From an uncultured Rikenellaceae bacterium (lineage in GTDB: Bacteria; Bacteroidota; Bacteroidia; Bacteroidales; Rikenellaceae): 64,000 bases of DNA. This document shows, in pieces, positions 17,821-27,150 of this stretch. Location: the NCBI GenBank assembly GCA_910577285.1, contig CAJTLO010000003.1, positions 2,774-66,773 of the forward strand, read 5' to 3'. How positions within the stretch are numbered: the stretch's first letter is position 1; each line of letters starts with the position of its first letter. The notes below the pieces were generated by a model, which saw only the letters and a list, made by a program, of their open reading frames with translations, did no database searches and was not told the DNA's origin. The position numbers were made by a program, and so were the translations under genes.

Positions 17821-17936
17821 GGGATTCCTGCCGCAAAGCGTGCGGCAGGGCGGGAGCGCCGTGCCGGTTGTGCGCGGACGGGCCGTCCTTGAGGCCCTGT
17901 ACGCCTTGTGCCCCTTATCGCGTGCGAAGCGGGGTG

Positions 17937-19310
17937 TCAGCGGCGCTCAGCTACCCGTAGGACCCATGCAGCCATATCGGCGAGTACGTCCGGAGCGAGG
18001 GTCTCTTCGATCGCTCCGTATTCGGAGGGAAGCCCCGTCGCGGCGTGCTGAAAGAGGTGGTTCAACCCGGGGTACACCTTGATGGTGAGTTCCGTATCGG
18101 GGGCGATGCCCTCGCGCAGCGGCCCCTCGACGACCGACGGCGGAACCTGCGTGTCTTTCTCTCCCACGATGGCCAGGAGGGGACAGGCGATACGGGCCAG
18201 GTCGGCGGCGGGGTCGTAACGCCGGAGCGATACCATTTCGGGTGCCGCCGCCTGGGCGAGTACCGTGCGCATCTGTTCGAGGGCGGCGGGATCGGTGTGC
18301 ATGGCGGGCGGGAGCAGCGAAGCCGCCAGCGAGTCGAGGTGGGTCTCGATGTAGTCGCCGGCGTAGCGGTCGGTGAGCTCCGTCACCCGTTCCACCAGCA
18401 GTTCGTTCTGTCGGTACGCCTCCTCCGAAAGGCCCAGTTTCCGGGAGATGAGGTGTCGTTGCGTGCGCAAGCATTCCGTGCCGGTCACGGCGGGGCCGGC
18501 CATCGAAACGATGAAGTCGGGGCTCTCGCCGCCGCCGGCCAGCATATAGGCGATGACGCCGCCCTCGCTGTGACCGATGATCCCCGTGGCGCCCGTTTCG
18601 GGACGGGCGGCGAGCCAGCGCAGGGCGCATGCCGCGTCCGAGGCGAGGTCCTGCAACGTGGCCGAGGCGTAGTTCCCTTCGGATGCGGCCGTCCCCCGGT
18701 CGTCGTAACGCAGGATGGCGATTCCGCGGCGCGTCAGGTAGTCGGCCGTCACGAGAAAAGGCTTGTGGCCGAACAGCTCCTCGTCGCGGTTCTGAGCACC
18801 CGAACCGGTCACCAGTACGACGGCCGGAAAGGGCCCCTCTCCGGCGGGCAGAGTCAGCGTGCCGGCGAGGGCGATGCCTGCTGCGGGGTTGTCGAACACC
18901 ACCTCCTCCGCGGTGTAGGGGTAGGGCGGCCGGGGTGTCTGCGGTCTTGCGCGTTCCTGCTTGCGGCGCGTGAAAGTCAGCGGCAGCCTGAGCCCGTTCT
19001 GACGGAAAGTCCCTGTCAGGGAGTCTGCGACGAGGGAGCCTTCGTAGGTCATGCCCAAGGTGGTCGCCGTGACGGTGAGAGTCGTTCCGTCGAAGGTTGT
19101 TGCGGTGGTGGTCAGCCCTTCGGCGTGCTGGTCGGGGCTGTCCATGACGGTGGTGTAGACACCTTCGTTTTCGGCGATGTGGAATACCAGTGCGAGTTTC
19201 TGAGAACCGATCGTCAGGGTGCCGTACCAGTCGCCCGTCACCTCCTGTCCGTTGATCGTCGTGCATGCCAGCAGGGCTGCCATGAGCGGTAATAACAATC
19301 TTTTCATCAT
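17937..19310 (-). CDS. Secreted alpha/beta hydrolase (esterase or S9-like)
   Basis: 457 residues from MMKRLLLPLMAALLACTT. The N-terminus is a signal peptide, either lipoprotein (LLAC lipobox) or cleaved after a GQ site. Residues 25-115 form a beta-rich domain. The alpha/beta hydrolase follows, with nucleophile elbow GIIGHSEGGVIAYML, an Asp near GEKDTQVPP and a His in GLNHLFQ as the probable triad. The oxyanion side is VVLVTGSGAQNRDEE. The substrate is unknown. The ATG at 19307 is an alternative. Upstream bases 19311-19662 hold no gene; a TACCTTGC near 19362 is only a weak promoter match. Confidence 0.85.
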   Translation of the reverse strand: MMKRLLLPLMAALLACTTINGQEVTGDWYGTLTIGSQKLALVFHIAENEGVYTTVMDSPDQHAEGLTTTATTFDGTTLTVTATTLGMTYEGSLVADSLTGTFRQNGLRLPLTFTRRKQERARPQTPRPPYPYTAEEVVFDNPAAGIALAGTLTLPAGEGPFPAVVLVTGSGAQNRDEELFGHKPFLVTADYLTRRGIAILRYDDRGTAASEGNYASATLQDLASDAACALRWLAARPETGATGIIGHSEGGVIAYMLAGGGESPDFIVSMAGPAVTGTECLRTQRHLISRKLGLSEEAYRQNELLVERVTELTDRYAGDYIETHLDSLAASLLPPAMHTDPAALEQMRTVLAQAAAPEMVSLRRYDPAADLARIACPLLAIVGEKDTQVPPSVVEGPLREGIAPDTELTIKVYPGLNHLFQHAATGLPSEYGAIEETLAPDVLADMAAWVLRVAERR

Positions 19311-19663
19311 GCGTTCGGTAGTTTTGTAGGACCGGTAGCCTGCGGCCCTGTTTGTCGTTCGCAAGGTAGACATTCCGGTCGGAAAACGCAACAACTTATC
19401 ATCGGGCCGTTTTCGGCATGCCGGGCACCTGCTCCGGTACCCTTCGGTCGGCGGAGGGTGAGGGTGGCTTTCGGAGGTGCAGCGTGCGGTACGGGGCCTC
19501 CGGCGGTCGTTCCGGCCGGCAAAAGGCGGCCGCACGGTGTTCGGCGATGGTGGGGCGTGTCCGATCGGCGTGCGGCGTATGGTGCGGTTTCTTGTTTCGG
19601 GGGCCGAGCCGGTGCCGCTCCGTTCGCTCTTGCCGGAGCCGCAGGACGGCCTCCGACGAAATG

Positions 19664-19693
19664 AATCAGGGAGGCCGACCGGCCTCCCTGATT
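19664..19693 (-). terminator. Hairpin after the FN3-like lipoprotein gene
   Basis: A 13-bp perfect stem (19664-19676 with 19681-19693) with a 4-base loop, 33 bases past the stop at 19726 on the minus strand. The downstream tail is only moderately T-rich. Confidence 0.6.
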
Positions 19694-19725
19694 GCCCCGA
19701 AAGGGGGGATGTCTGTCCCGTGCGG

Positions 19726-21582
19726 TTAACGGATTGCCGACCGGGGTGCGATGCCTTGCGTGAAGGTTATCGGTGCCGCCGGGCGTTCCTGCGTACGGTT
19801 GCTGCGGAACGACACGGGAGTCTCTATCGGAGGCATCGGGCCGCCGTTACGGCTCAGGATGATGTCCGACGTGCCCTTGAAGTCGATGCCGAAGTCGCCG
19901 TAGTTGTCGAAGAGTACGCTCGGATAGTAGGTTTCTCCGTCCGCCTCGTAGCCCTTCACCGTGAGGGTGTTTCCGTCCGGTTCGATCTCCACCTCAAACT
20001 CCTTTCCGAAGAGGTAGTAGGCTCCGCTGGCCGACATGCCCAGCAAGTAGTTCTGGTAGTTCTTGAGGTAGTGGAACGAGGTTTCGTCGTCGGCGGGAAC
20101 GGTCACCGTGCCGTCGGCCGCGATCTCCAGGAACCACTTGGGACCGTAGTCCTTCCGTGCGGCGGTTTCGTTGCCTTCCCAGGGGTTATAGTCCAGGCCG
20201 GGTACCTGCCCTGCGAGCAGGGCTTCCGGGGAGAAGTAGGGAAGCTCTCCGTCGTAATTGAAGCCCAGACACACGAGGCGGTTGTAGGCCCGGTATTCGA
20301 GAGCCGTCTGGCTGTCGGCTCCGGGGGCGATGGTGACGGGGAACAGGATGGTCTGCTCTTCGCCGGTGCCTCCGATCTGTCCGGTCATCATGGCCGTCCA
20401 CTCTCCGGGCAGGATGTCGAACAGGTCGGATTCCACGGGCGGGATCAGCGGTGTCGTGCCGGTCGTGCCCGTCGTTTTCCCGATCACGGTGGTGCCTTCT
20501 TCGTTCGATATGGCGACCAGCACGATGTATTCGGTGTCGGGAAGCAGCTTCCGGTGGGCGCTCACGGTACCTTCGGCACTCGTCATGAGGGCGATGCTTT
20601 CCGAGTCGATCGGGTTGCCGTACGATTGGGGAAGGGTCTCGTCGGTATAGCCGTAGGAGATGTTGGCCTCGTAGCCGCTGACGGTGTCGAAATAGTAGTA
20701 TCCGGCCACGGCACCGGTCGCTTTCAGGCGGACGATCAGGCTGTTGTGTGCTTCATAGCCGTTCTCGCCCGTTCCCGGTCCGGCAGCCAGCTCGATGGTG
20801 GGAGGCGCCAGTTGCGGTTCCAGCGTACGGCACGGGAAAGCCTCGATCGAGGTGGGAAGACCGTCGGCCATTCCGTAAACGACCACGTAATAATCGGTGG
20901 CGGGGGTGAGGTTCGACCACTCCCTTGTCTGCTCGCCTTCCAGCTCATCGCTGTAACGCAGGAGCATTTTCATCATTTCGGCCTTCGGCGTCTGTGCATA
21001 GTTGGTGTCGTAATCGTCTTTCTGGAAAGGTACGGCGTAGTAGTAATCCACCTCCGGGTCGGGCGTCAGTTTGACCGCCAGCGTGGTCGAGGTGGTCTTG
21101 TCCTGGTCAAGCGCCAGGGCGATGCGGGCCGTCGAGGGAGTCACGTCGTCGGTACGGACATTGTGGGTCACGATCTCGCCGGTGATCTCTCCCTTGTCGT
21201 TGCACATGGCCGCGAGTATGATGTAGTCGGCCTCGCCGAGAATGAAGATCGTGGTGCCGTCGGGATAGGGCTGGTTGTGATTCACGGTGAAGGTGGCCGT
21301 GCCGGAGCCCTTCGTGCCATCCTTCTTGAGCAGTTCTTCGGGCTTGTAGAATACACCCACCACGCCGTCGTAGAAACTCTTGTCGTACATGGTGTGCAGG
21401 TAGGTTTCGCCGTTTTCGCCGGTCGTGACCGTATAGCTTACCGAATTGAAACTCTTTTCCGCGATGCTGATCTCCAGTTGGCCGGGCTTCGGTCCGGGGG
21501 GAACGGGAGGTTGTACGGGCTCTTTCTCGCAGGCGAACAGCCCGAGCAGGCAGAGGGTTGCGATCAAGTGGAATTTTTTCAT
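19726..21582 (-). CDS. Large lipoprotein of unknown function
   Basis: 618 residues from MKKFHLIATLCLLGLFACEK, with a lipobox (LFAC) and a Pro-rich linker (PPVPPGPKPG). The rest looks like several beta-sandwich units of fibronectin-III character; the segments NLTPATDYYVVVYGMADG, KLLPDTEYIVLVAISNEEG and TIFILGEADYIILAAMC recur about every 100-140 residues. The last third (from about residue 400, LPGEWTAMMTGQ) appears to be a separate beta-rich domain. No enzymatic motif is seen. It is probably surface-exposed or periplasmic. A single-gene unit, divergent from the patatin gene. Confidence 0.8.
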   Translation of the reverse strand: MKKFHLIATLCLLGLFACEKEPVQPPVPPGPKPGQLEISIAEKSFNSVSYTVTTGENGETYLHTMYDKSFYDGVVGVFYKPEELLKKDGTKGSGTATFTVNHNQPYPDGTTIFILGEADYIILAAMCNDKGEITGEIVTHNVRTDDVTPSTARIALALDQDKTTSTTLAVKLTPDPEVDYYYAVPFQKDDYDTNYAQTPKAEMMKMLLRYSDELEGEQTREWSNLTPATDYYVVVYGMADGLPTSIEAFPCRTLEPQLAPPTIELAAGPGTGENGYEAHNSLIVRLKATGAVAGYYYFDTVSGYEANISYGYTDETLPQSYGNPIDSESIALMTSAEGTVSAHRKLLPDTEYIVLVAISNEEGTTVIGKTTGTTGTTPLIPPVESDLFDILPGEWTAMMTGQIGGTGEEQTILFPVTIAPGADSQTALEYRAYNRLVCLGFNYDGELPYFSPEALLAGQVPGLDYNPWEGNETAARKDYGPKWFLEIAADGTVTVPADDETSFHYLKNYQNYLLGMSASGAYYLFGKEFEVEIEPDGNTLTVKGYEADGETYYPSVLFDNYGDFGIDFKGTSDIILSRNGGPMPPIETPVSFRSNRTQERPAAPITFTQGIAPRSAIR

Positions 21583-21663
21583 AAGACCTGATTTGAGTTT
21601 TAAAATATTGGTTTCGGTTGTAAATATAATATCTTTTTCCGAAGCGGTGAAATTTTTATTCAT

Positions 21664-21671
21664 TATTTTTG
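21664..21671 (+). promoter_or_regulatory. Promoter -7 element upstream of the patatin gene
   Basis: TATTTTTG fits TAnnTTTG and lies about 195 bases before the chosen ATG at 21867. A weaker TATCTTAG lies at 21783-21790. An ATG at 21675, just after the stronger element, is in frame with the patatin gene. Confidence 0.45.
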
Positions 21672-21866
21672 CATATGAACGAAAACAGCGGAGCCGCAGC
21701 GGGAGTTCGGAACGGGCGATGGCGGTATGGAGTGGGGCGGGCGATTGTCCTGCGACCTGTTGGCGGCGCGGTTTTATTGCGTATCTTAGCGGTGGCGCTG
21801 CCGCCTGTCGGGAAGCTCCGGGCGTTCCGGAGCGGGGCGGCGGTGAAAAGAAAAACGGATCGATAT

Positions 21867-22658
21867 ATGGCGGACGAGTGTTACGGAACGGGGTTTGCCC
21901 TCAGCGGCGGCTTTGTGAAAGGATATGCCCACCTGGGGGCGCTTCAGGCGCTTTTCGAGTACGGCATCAGGCCCGATATCATCGCGGGGGTGAGCATCGG
22001 CGCGGTGGCGGGGGTGTTCATTGCCGACGGCAAGACACCGAAGCAGGTGTTGGAACTCTTCATGAGCAAAGAGTTCCGGAGTTTTACGGGGTTCACTCGC
22101 TCGCGCGGGGGCTTTATGAATCTCGACAATTTCTACGGGTTTCTGCGTGAAACCCTTTCGGTGAAGCGCATCGAGGAGCTTGCCTTGCCGCTGGTGGTGA
22201 CGGCGACCGACCTCGATACGGGGTTGAGCGTACACTTCCGGGAGGGGGAGATCGCTCCCCGCGTGGCGGCCTCCTGCTGCGTCCCCGGCCTGTTTACTCC
22301 CATTGAAATCGATGGCGACCGCTACGTGGACGGCGGGGTGTTGATGAACCTGCCCGTGTCGCTTCTTCGGGGCAAATGCGAGAAGGTGGTGGCCGTCAAC
22401 CTCAGCAGGATCGTCCCCGACCGGGATTACCGCCACAATGTGTTCGGCATTCTGCTGCGCACCTATCACCTGATGTCGCATTGCAACGTCATCCACGACC
22501 GGCGCAACGCCGATATGCTGATCGAACCCGACGGTCTTGCCGTCTACGGCAATACGCAGCTCGACAAGGGACGGGAGATTTTCGATATCGGCTACGAGGC
22601 GGCCCGGAAGGTGATCGAACAGGTGAAGGACATCGTCTATCCCCTTTCGGCAATGTGA
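21867..22658 (+). CDS. Patatin-like phospholipase
   Basis: 263 residues from MADECYGTGFALSGGF. The oxyanion segment ALSGGFVKGYAHLGAL, the nucleophile elbow GVSIGAV and the catalytic-dyad Asp in DGDRYVDGGVLMNLPV are all present, so it should be an active lipid acyl hydrolase. No signal peptide precedes this start. The frame is open upstream to 21669, and a start at 21675 would add 64 residues including a hydrophobic stretch; similarity begins only at MADECYG, so I prefer the short form. Confidence 0.88.
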   Translation: MADECYGTGFALSGGFVKGYAHLGALQALFEYGIRPDIIAGVSIGAVAGVFIADGKTPKQVLELFMSKEFRSFTGFTRSRGGFMNLDNFYGFLRETLSVKRIEELALPLVVTATDLDTGLSVHFREGEIAPRVAASCCVPGLFTPIEIDGDRYVDGGVLMNLPVSLLRGKCEKVVAVNLSRIVPDRDYRHNVFGILLRTYHLMSHCNVIHDRRNADMLIEPDGLAVYGNTQLDKGREIFDIGYEAARKVIEQVKDIVYPLSAM

Positions 22659-22726
22659 GGCGCCGTCTGCGGGCGGGGAGCTCGTGTCGGGATACCGGCT
22701 GCTGCGTAGCGGCGTGGCCGGATGCA

Positions 22727-22766
22727 TCAAGGCGGGATGGGAACGCACGTTCCCATCCCGCCTTGA
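22727..22766. terminator. Perfect hairpin between convergent genes
   Basis: A 19-bp perfect inverted repeat (22727-22745 with 22748-22766) centred between the convergent patatin and AsmA-like genes. Neither side has a T-run, so a shared terminator or an RNA 3'-end protector is inferred from position only. Confidence 0.55.
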
Positions 22767-22811
22767 CGGCGTCTTGCGTCTTCGTGACAACGGGCCTCCT
22801 CGTGCCGTGCG

Positions 22812-24437
22812 CTACATCACGATGTCGGCTACGCCGACGAAAGAGGTCTTCCAGAGGTAGTTCCAGAAGGATTTGTAGGGATCGCGCTCGTGGCGGCCGT
22901 GGCCGATGCGCAGCCTGTCGCCTTCGGGGTTGCTGCGGTGCAGCACCATGTCGTTGGCGATGGTGGTGAGCAGTTTCCGCTGCCGGTCGGGGTCGTTCTT
23001 GTGCAGGATGGCGATCTGCAGGTCGTCGTAAGGCATCTCCACTGTGGCCTGCGCTTCGCGGGAGTTGCCCGACAGCGCCACGGTCACCGAGTGGATGGAG
23101 CCCGACACGATGCGGATGTTGGCGATGGGTTCGGTGACGGGCGAGGCGATTGTGGCCGACATGGGGCCTACTTCTGCCGCGAGCGCGAAGAAGTCGTTGC
23201 GGCTGTCGGCCGGCAGCGCGAGGGTGGAGCGGACGCGTGCTCCGCCCAGGAGATAGCCTTCGGCATCGATCCGGTATTGTTGCGATTCCCGGGCGGGGCG
23301 GTTGGTCAGGCCGGTGATCCGGGCGGCCATGTCGGTGAAGGTGATCACTCCGGGCAGAGTGGCCCCCTGAGACACCTCCTCGTAACGGATGTCGATGTGG
23401 CGGACGTCGATGAACGGAATATCGAAGCCCGCCGGAATGCGTTGTACCGAGGTGTAGAGCATCGGACGGACGGCAGGCGATTGGGGCTGGTTGCGGTCTT
23501 TGTAGCTCGCGATGGCGACGCTTCCCACCCGGACCGAATCGGCATGCAGCAATTGGTCGTTGCCCGGGAAGGGGAGCCGCAACCCCGTGCCCGCGACCTC
23601 CCTGACATCGAGTGCCAGCCAGTCCGTGTGGTCGCCCACCCGCAGCGCGTATTGGTATTTGTCGTACTGGGGCAGCAGGGCCAGCCGTGCCGCCGCGAAC
23701 GTTCCCGCTTCCGAATCGACCGCGAGGGAGTCCGCCTCGACCTTCAGCGCTCCGTTCTTGAGCGTGTAGGCGAGTTGTCCGGCGGAGAGGGAAAGGGCGG
23801 AGAGTGCGGCCTTCGGCGTCTTCCCGCCGGACAGCGTATCGCCGAGCGCGATGTCGCGCAGGGTCGCATCGAGTCCTGTGGCGGCGAAGGTGTGTTTTTC
23901 GCCTTCTTGCCACACCCCCGCCCGGATCGTGGCGCCGGTTACGGCGAAGCGTTCGACGGAGAGCCTCATTTTCCGCAGGGCGGCGTTCGGTGTGCCGCAG
24001 GTGTCGCATGCGGTACCGGGTACCCCTTCGAAGGTGATGTCGGGAGTGTCGATCCGGATGGTGCGGATGCGCAGGATTCCCGGCTTGTCGCCTTTCCCCT
24101 TGCGGAAATGGATGCCCGAGGCGCTCACCCGTGCCGCGCGGGCTTCGAGCAGGGGAATGGGGCCGTCCTTTCGGGTCCGGGTTCCCTTCTGATTCTTCAG
24201 GCTCACGCCGCGCAGGGTGATGCTGCGGCGTGCGAGGTCTACCCGTACGCTCTTGATATCGGTGGTGTAGGCGCTTCCGTCGAGGTTGATCGGCTCGCTC
24301 TCCAGCAGCCGTGTCACTTCATGGCCCAGCCAGGCCTGTACGCCGAACCAGGCGCCCAGCAGAACGGCCAGGACGATGCCCGCGCTCAGCAGCAGCCGTC
24401 CTTTGCGGGAGAGGCGTTTGATACGTATGTTCTTCAT
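22812..24437 (-). CDS. AsmA/DUF748-like membrane-anchored protein
   Basis: 541 residues. A basic N-terminus and one membrane helix (about 15-37, LLLSAGIVLAVLLGAWFGV) precede a long beta-rich periplasmic part with alternating short strands such as VRVDLARRSITLRGVSLKN and IRTIRIDTPDITFEGVPG. This pattern is typical of AsmA-like and DUF748 envelope proteins linked to lipid or outer-membrane maintenance. A pair CDTC lies near residue 143. I cannot assign a specific role. It is divergent from rnr. Confidence 0.65.
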   Translation of the reverse strand: MKNIRIKRLSRKGRLLLSAGIVLAVLLGAWFGVQAWLGHEVTRLLESEPINLDGSAYTTDIKSVRVDLARRSITLRGVSLKNQKGTRTRKDGPIPLLEARAARVSASGIHFRKGKGDKPGILRIRTIRIDTPDITFEGVPGTACDTCGTPNAALRKMRLSVERFAVTGATIRAGVWQEGEKHTFAATGLDATLRDIALGDTLSGGKTPKAALSALSLSAGQLAYTLKNGALKVEADSLAVDSEAGTFAAARLALLPQYDKYQYALRVGDHTDWLALDVREVAGTGLRLPFPGNDQLLHADSVRVGSVAIASYKDRNQPQSPAVRPMLYTSVQRIPAGFDIPFIDVRHIDIRYEEVSQGATLPGVITFTDMAARITGLTNRPARESQQYRIDAEGYLLGGARVRSTLALPADSRNDFFALAAEVGPMSATIASPVTEPIANIRIVSGSIHSVTVALSGNSREAQATVEMPYDDLQIAILHKNDPDRQRKLLTTIANDMVLHRSNPEGDRLRIGHGRHERDPYKSFWNYLWKTSFVGVADIVM

Positions 24438-24600
24438 GGCGATGATGTCGTTTTCCGGATTTCAGAACTATGCAATTATTCTGCCTTTTGTCGTGCGGCA
24501 GGCGGCGAATCCCGGCCCGCCCGGCTCGCCGGGAGCGCCAAAATGGGAACGTCTGTCCCCCGATCGGGGAATACGGTGGTGATAACCGGTTTTTTATGTG

Positions 24601-24608
24601 TACCTTTG
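24601..24608 (+). promoter_or_regulatory. Promoter -7 element of rnr
   Basis: TACCTTTG fits TAnnTTTG, 23 bases before the rnr ATG. Confidence 0.65.
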
Positions 24609-24630
24609 GAACGAGAAATTATGAGATGAT

Positions 24631-26901
24631 ATGTCTAAGAAGAAGACCGAAGGAGGGCCGAAGGGGCTCTCGCCAAAACGTGGAACCGACCGCAGCGCGG
24701 CGATAGCGGAGTTGTTCCGCTCGTTTCCGGGCAAGCAATATACGATAAAGAACCTCGCCTCGGCCAGCGGCGGGAACGACAAGGAGGGCCGTTACCGTAC
24801 CCGGGAGATCGTCGACGACATGCTCCGGCAGGGAACGGTGGTGGAGGCTCTGCCCGGCAAGTACCGGCTGAGTACCTCGCAGATGCCCGTCTACGAGGGT
24901 GTCGTGGACCTCGTGCCTTCCGGGGCGGCCTATGTGAAGGTGGAAGGGTTCGACAAGGACGTTTACGTCGACGGACGGAATACCAATCATGCGTTGCAGG
25001 ACGACCTGGTGAAGCTGGTGATCGTCCGCCGCAAGCGCAACGGCGACCCGGAAGGGGAGATCACCGAGATCGTCCGCCGGGCCGACAAACAGTATGTGGG
25101 ACGGGTGGAACTCACCCGCAACCATGCTTTCGTGCGGGTCGACTCGCGCAAGATGCCCTACGACATCTTCGTGTACACCAAAGGAATGGAGCTCAGCGAC
25201 GGGGATAAGGTCGTGGTGAAGATCAAGGAGTGGCCGGCGGACACCAAGTCGCCGACGGGCGAGATACTCGACGTACTCGGTCCGGCGGGCGACAACGATA
25301 CCGAGATGCACGCCATACTCGCCGAATTCAACCTTCCCTACAAGTATCCGGAAGAGGTGGAGAAGGCGGCCGATGCCATTCCGGAGGCGATACCCGCCGA
25401 CGAGATCGCCCGGCGTCGCGATTTCCGCGGCGTGACGACCTTCACCATCGACCCGGCCGATGCCAAGGACTTCGACGATGCGCTTTCGGTACGCTCCGTG
25501 GGTGAGAACAAGTGGGAGGTGGGCGTGCATATCGCCGACGTCACCTATTACGTGAAGGAGGAGGGGATCATCGAGGCCGAAGGGCGCGAGCGTGCCACGT
25601 CGGTCTATCTGGTGGACCGCACGATCCCCATGCTGCCGGAGAAGCTCTCCAACTACCTCTGTTCGTTGCGTCCCCTGGAGGAGAAACTTTGCTTCTCGGC
25701 GGTGTTCGAGATCGACGCCGATCTGAATATCACGGGCGAGTGGCTGGGGCGTACCGTCATTCGTTCCGACCGCCGCTTTACCTACGAGGAGGCGCAGCGC
25801 ATCATCGAGACCGGCGAAGGGGACTTCAGCGAAGAGGTTCTCACGCTGAACATGCTCGCTCAGAAGATGCGTGCGGAGCGTTTCCGCAACGGTGCGATCA
25901 CCTTCGGACGCGAAGAGGCGAAGTTCACCCTCGACGAGAAGGGGAAACCCACGGGGGTCTACTTCAAGGTGCAGAAGGAGGCCAACCAGTTGATCGAGGA
26001 GTTCATGCTGCTGGCCAACCGCAAGGTGGCCGAGTTCGTCGGCCGGAAGCGGGGCAAGGGCGCCAATGCGGAACGGACGTTCGTCTACCGCGTGCACGAC
26101 AAGCCCGATCCCGACAAGCTGGCGCGTTTCAGCAATTTCATCCTCAAGTTCGGCTACTACTTCAAGTCCGATGCGAAAGGGAAGGAGATCTCCCGCGAGA
26201 TCAACCGACTGCTCAAGGAGATAAAGGGTAAGAGCGAGGAGAACGTCATCTCCACCCTCGCCATCCGTTCCATGGCGAAGGCCTACTATTCGACCGACAA
26301 CATCGGGCACTACGGGCTCGCATTTCCCTACTATACCCATTTCACTTCGCCCATCCGCCGCTATCCGGATATGATGGTGCACCGCCTGCTGGCCCGTTAC
26401 CTTGCCGGAGGCAAGTCGGCCGACGTGGCGTTCTACAACGAGCAGTGCGAGCACTCCTCCGATATGGAAGTGGTGGCCGCCGAAGCCGAACGCGCCTCGG
26501 TGAAGTACAAGATGGTGGAGTTCATGGAGGACAAGATCGGGCAGGAGTTCGACGGCGTCATTTCGGGCGTGACCGACCGCGGCGTCTATGTCGAGCTGGA
26601 TGCCACGCACATCGAGGGAATGGTCGCCGTGAGGGATATTGCCGACGACGTATACATGTTCGACGAGGAGAACTACGCCCTGCGGGGGCACCGCACCGGA
26701 CGCACTCTCACCCTCGGGGAGAATGTGCGCATCCGGGTGAAGAACGCCGACCTCGTCCGCAAACTGCTGGATTTCGAGCTGGTGGGAACCATCGAGTTCG
26801 GTACCGGGAAACTGCATCCGATAGGGCAGGCTCCCGCCGCCAAGCCCGACCGCGAGCCGGAGAGACGGCAGGGAAAATCGCGCCGCAAACGCCGTCGCTA
26901 A
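24631..26901 (+). CDS. rnr: Ribonuclease R
   Basis: 756 residues, the usual size. An N-terminal winged-helix and cold-shock domains (to about 240) are followed by the RNB exonuclease domain, whose metal-binding segment TIDPADAKDFDDALS has the catalytic Asp cluster. Another RNB segment is HFTSPIRRYPDMMVHR. An S1 domain (about 640-720, GVISGVTDRGVYVEL) precedes a very basic C-terminal tail ending KSRRKRRR. It degrades structured RNA 3' to 5' and takes part in rRNA and tmRNA quality control. A single-gene unit. Confidence 0.97.
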   Translation: MSKKKTEGGPKGLSPKRGTDRSAAIAELFRSFPGKQYTIKNLASASGGNDKEGRYRTREIVDDMLRQGTVVEALPGKYRLSTSQMPVYEGVVDLVPSGAAYVKVEGFDKDVYVDGRNTNHALQDDLVKLVIVRRKRNGDPEGEITEIVRRADKQYVGRVELTRNHAFVRVDSRKMPYDIFVYTKGMELSDGDKVVVKIKEWPADTKSPTGEILDVLGPAGDNDTEMHAILAEFNLPYKYPEEVEKAADAIPEAIPADEIARRRDFRGVTTFTIDPADAKDFDDALSVRSVGENKWEVGVHIADVTYYVKEEGIIEAEGRERATSVYLVDRTIPMLPEKLSNYLCSLRPLEEKLCFSAVFEIDADLNITGEWLGRTVIRSDRRFTYEEAQRIIETGEGDFSEEVLTLNMLAQKMRAERFRNGAITFGREEAKFTLDEKGKPTGVYFKVQKEANQLIEEFMLLANRKVAEFVGRKRGKGANAERTFVYRVHDKPDPDKLARFSNFILKFGYYFKSDAKGKEISREINRLLKEIKGKSEENVISTLAIRSMAKAYYSTDNIGHYGLAFPYYTHFTSPIRRYPDMMVHRLLARYLAGGKSADVAFYNEQCEHSSDMEVVAAEAERASVKYKMVEFMEDKIGQEFDGVISGVTDRGVYVELDATHIEGMVAVRDIADDVYMFDEENYALRGHRTGRTLTLGENVRIRVKNADLVRKLLDFELVGTIEFGTGKLHPIGQAPAAKPDREPERRQGKSRRKRRR

Positions 26902-27089
26902 GGACGTGCCGCCGGAGGCGTCTTCCCAAGGGACATGCCGGCGGAACGGAGCGAAGGAGACCGTGCCTGTCACGGCGGTCGGGGCTTCTTTTCTCCGTCG
27001 ATTCGTCGCCCGGGCGTGCTCTCCTTTTCCGACTCGGAGTCGTGGGGCCCTGCATCGGGGCGTTTTGCCGGATCGCTTTTGTAAAGAGC

Positions 27090-27128
27090 TAAAAAACAAG
27101 GGGCTGTCCTATCCAGGACAGCCCCTTG
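27090..27128 (-). terminator. Terminator of the TPR-MFS transcript
   Basis: A 14-bp perfect stem (27097-27110 with 27115-27128) is followed on the minus strand by GTTTTTT. It lies 22 bases past the transporter stop. Confidence 0.88.
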
Positions 27129-27150
27129 TCGTCGGTGTTCGGAGGGAGGA

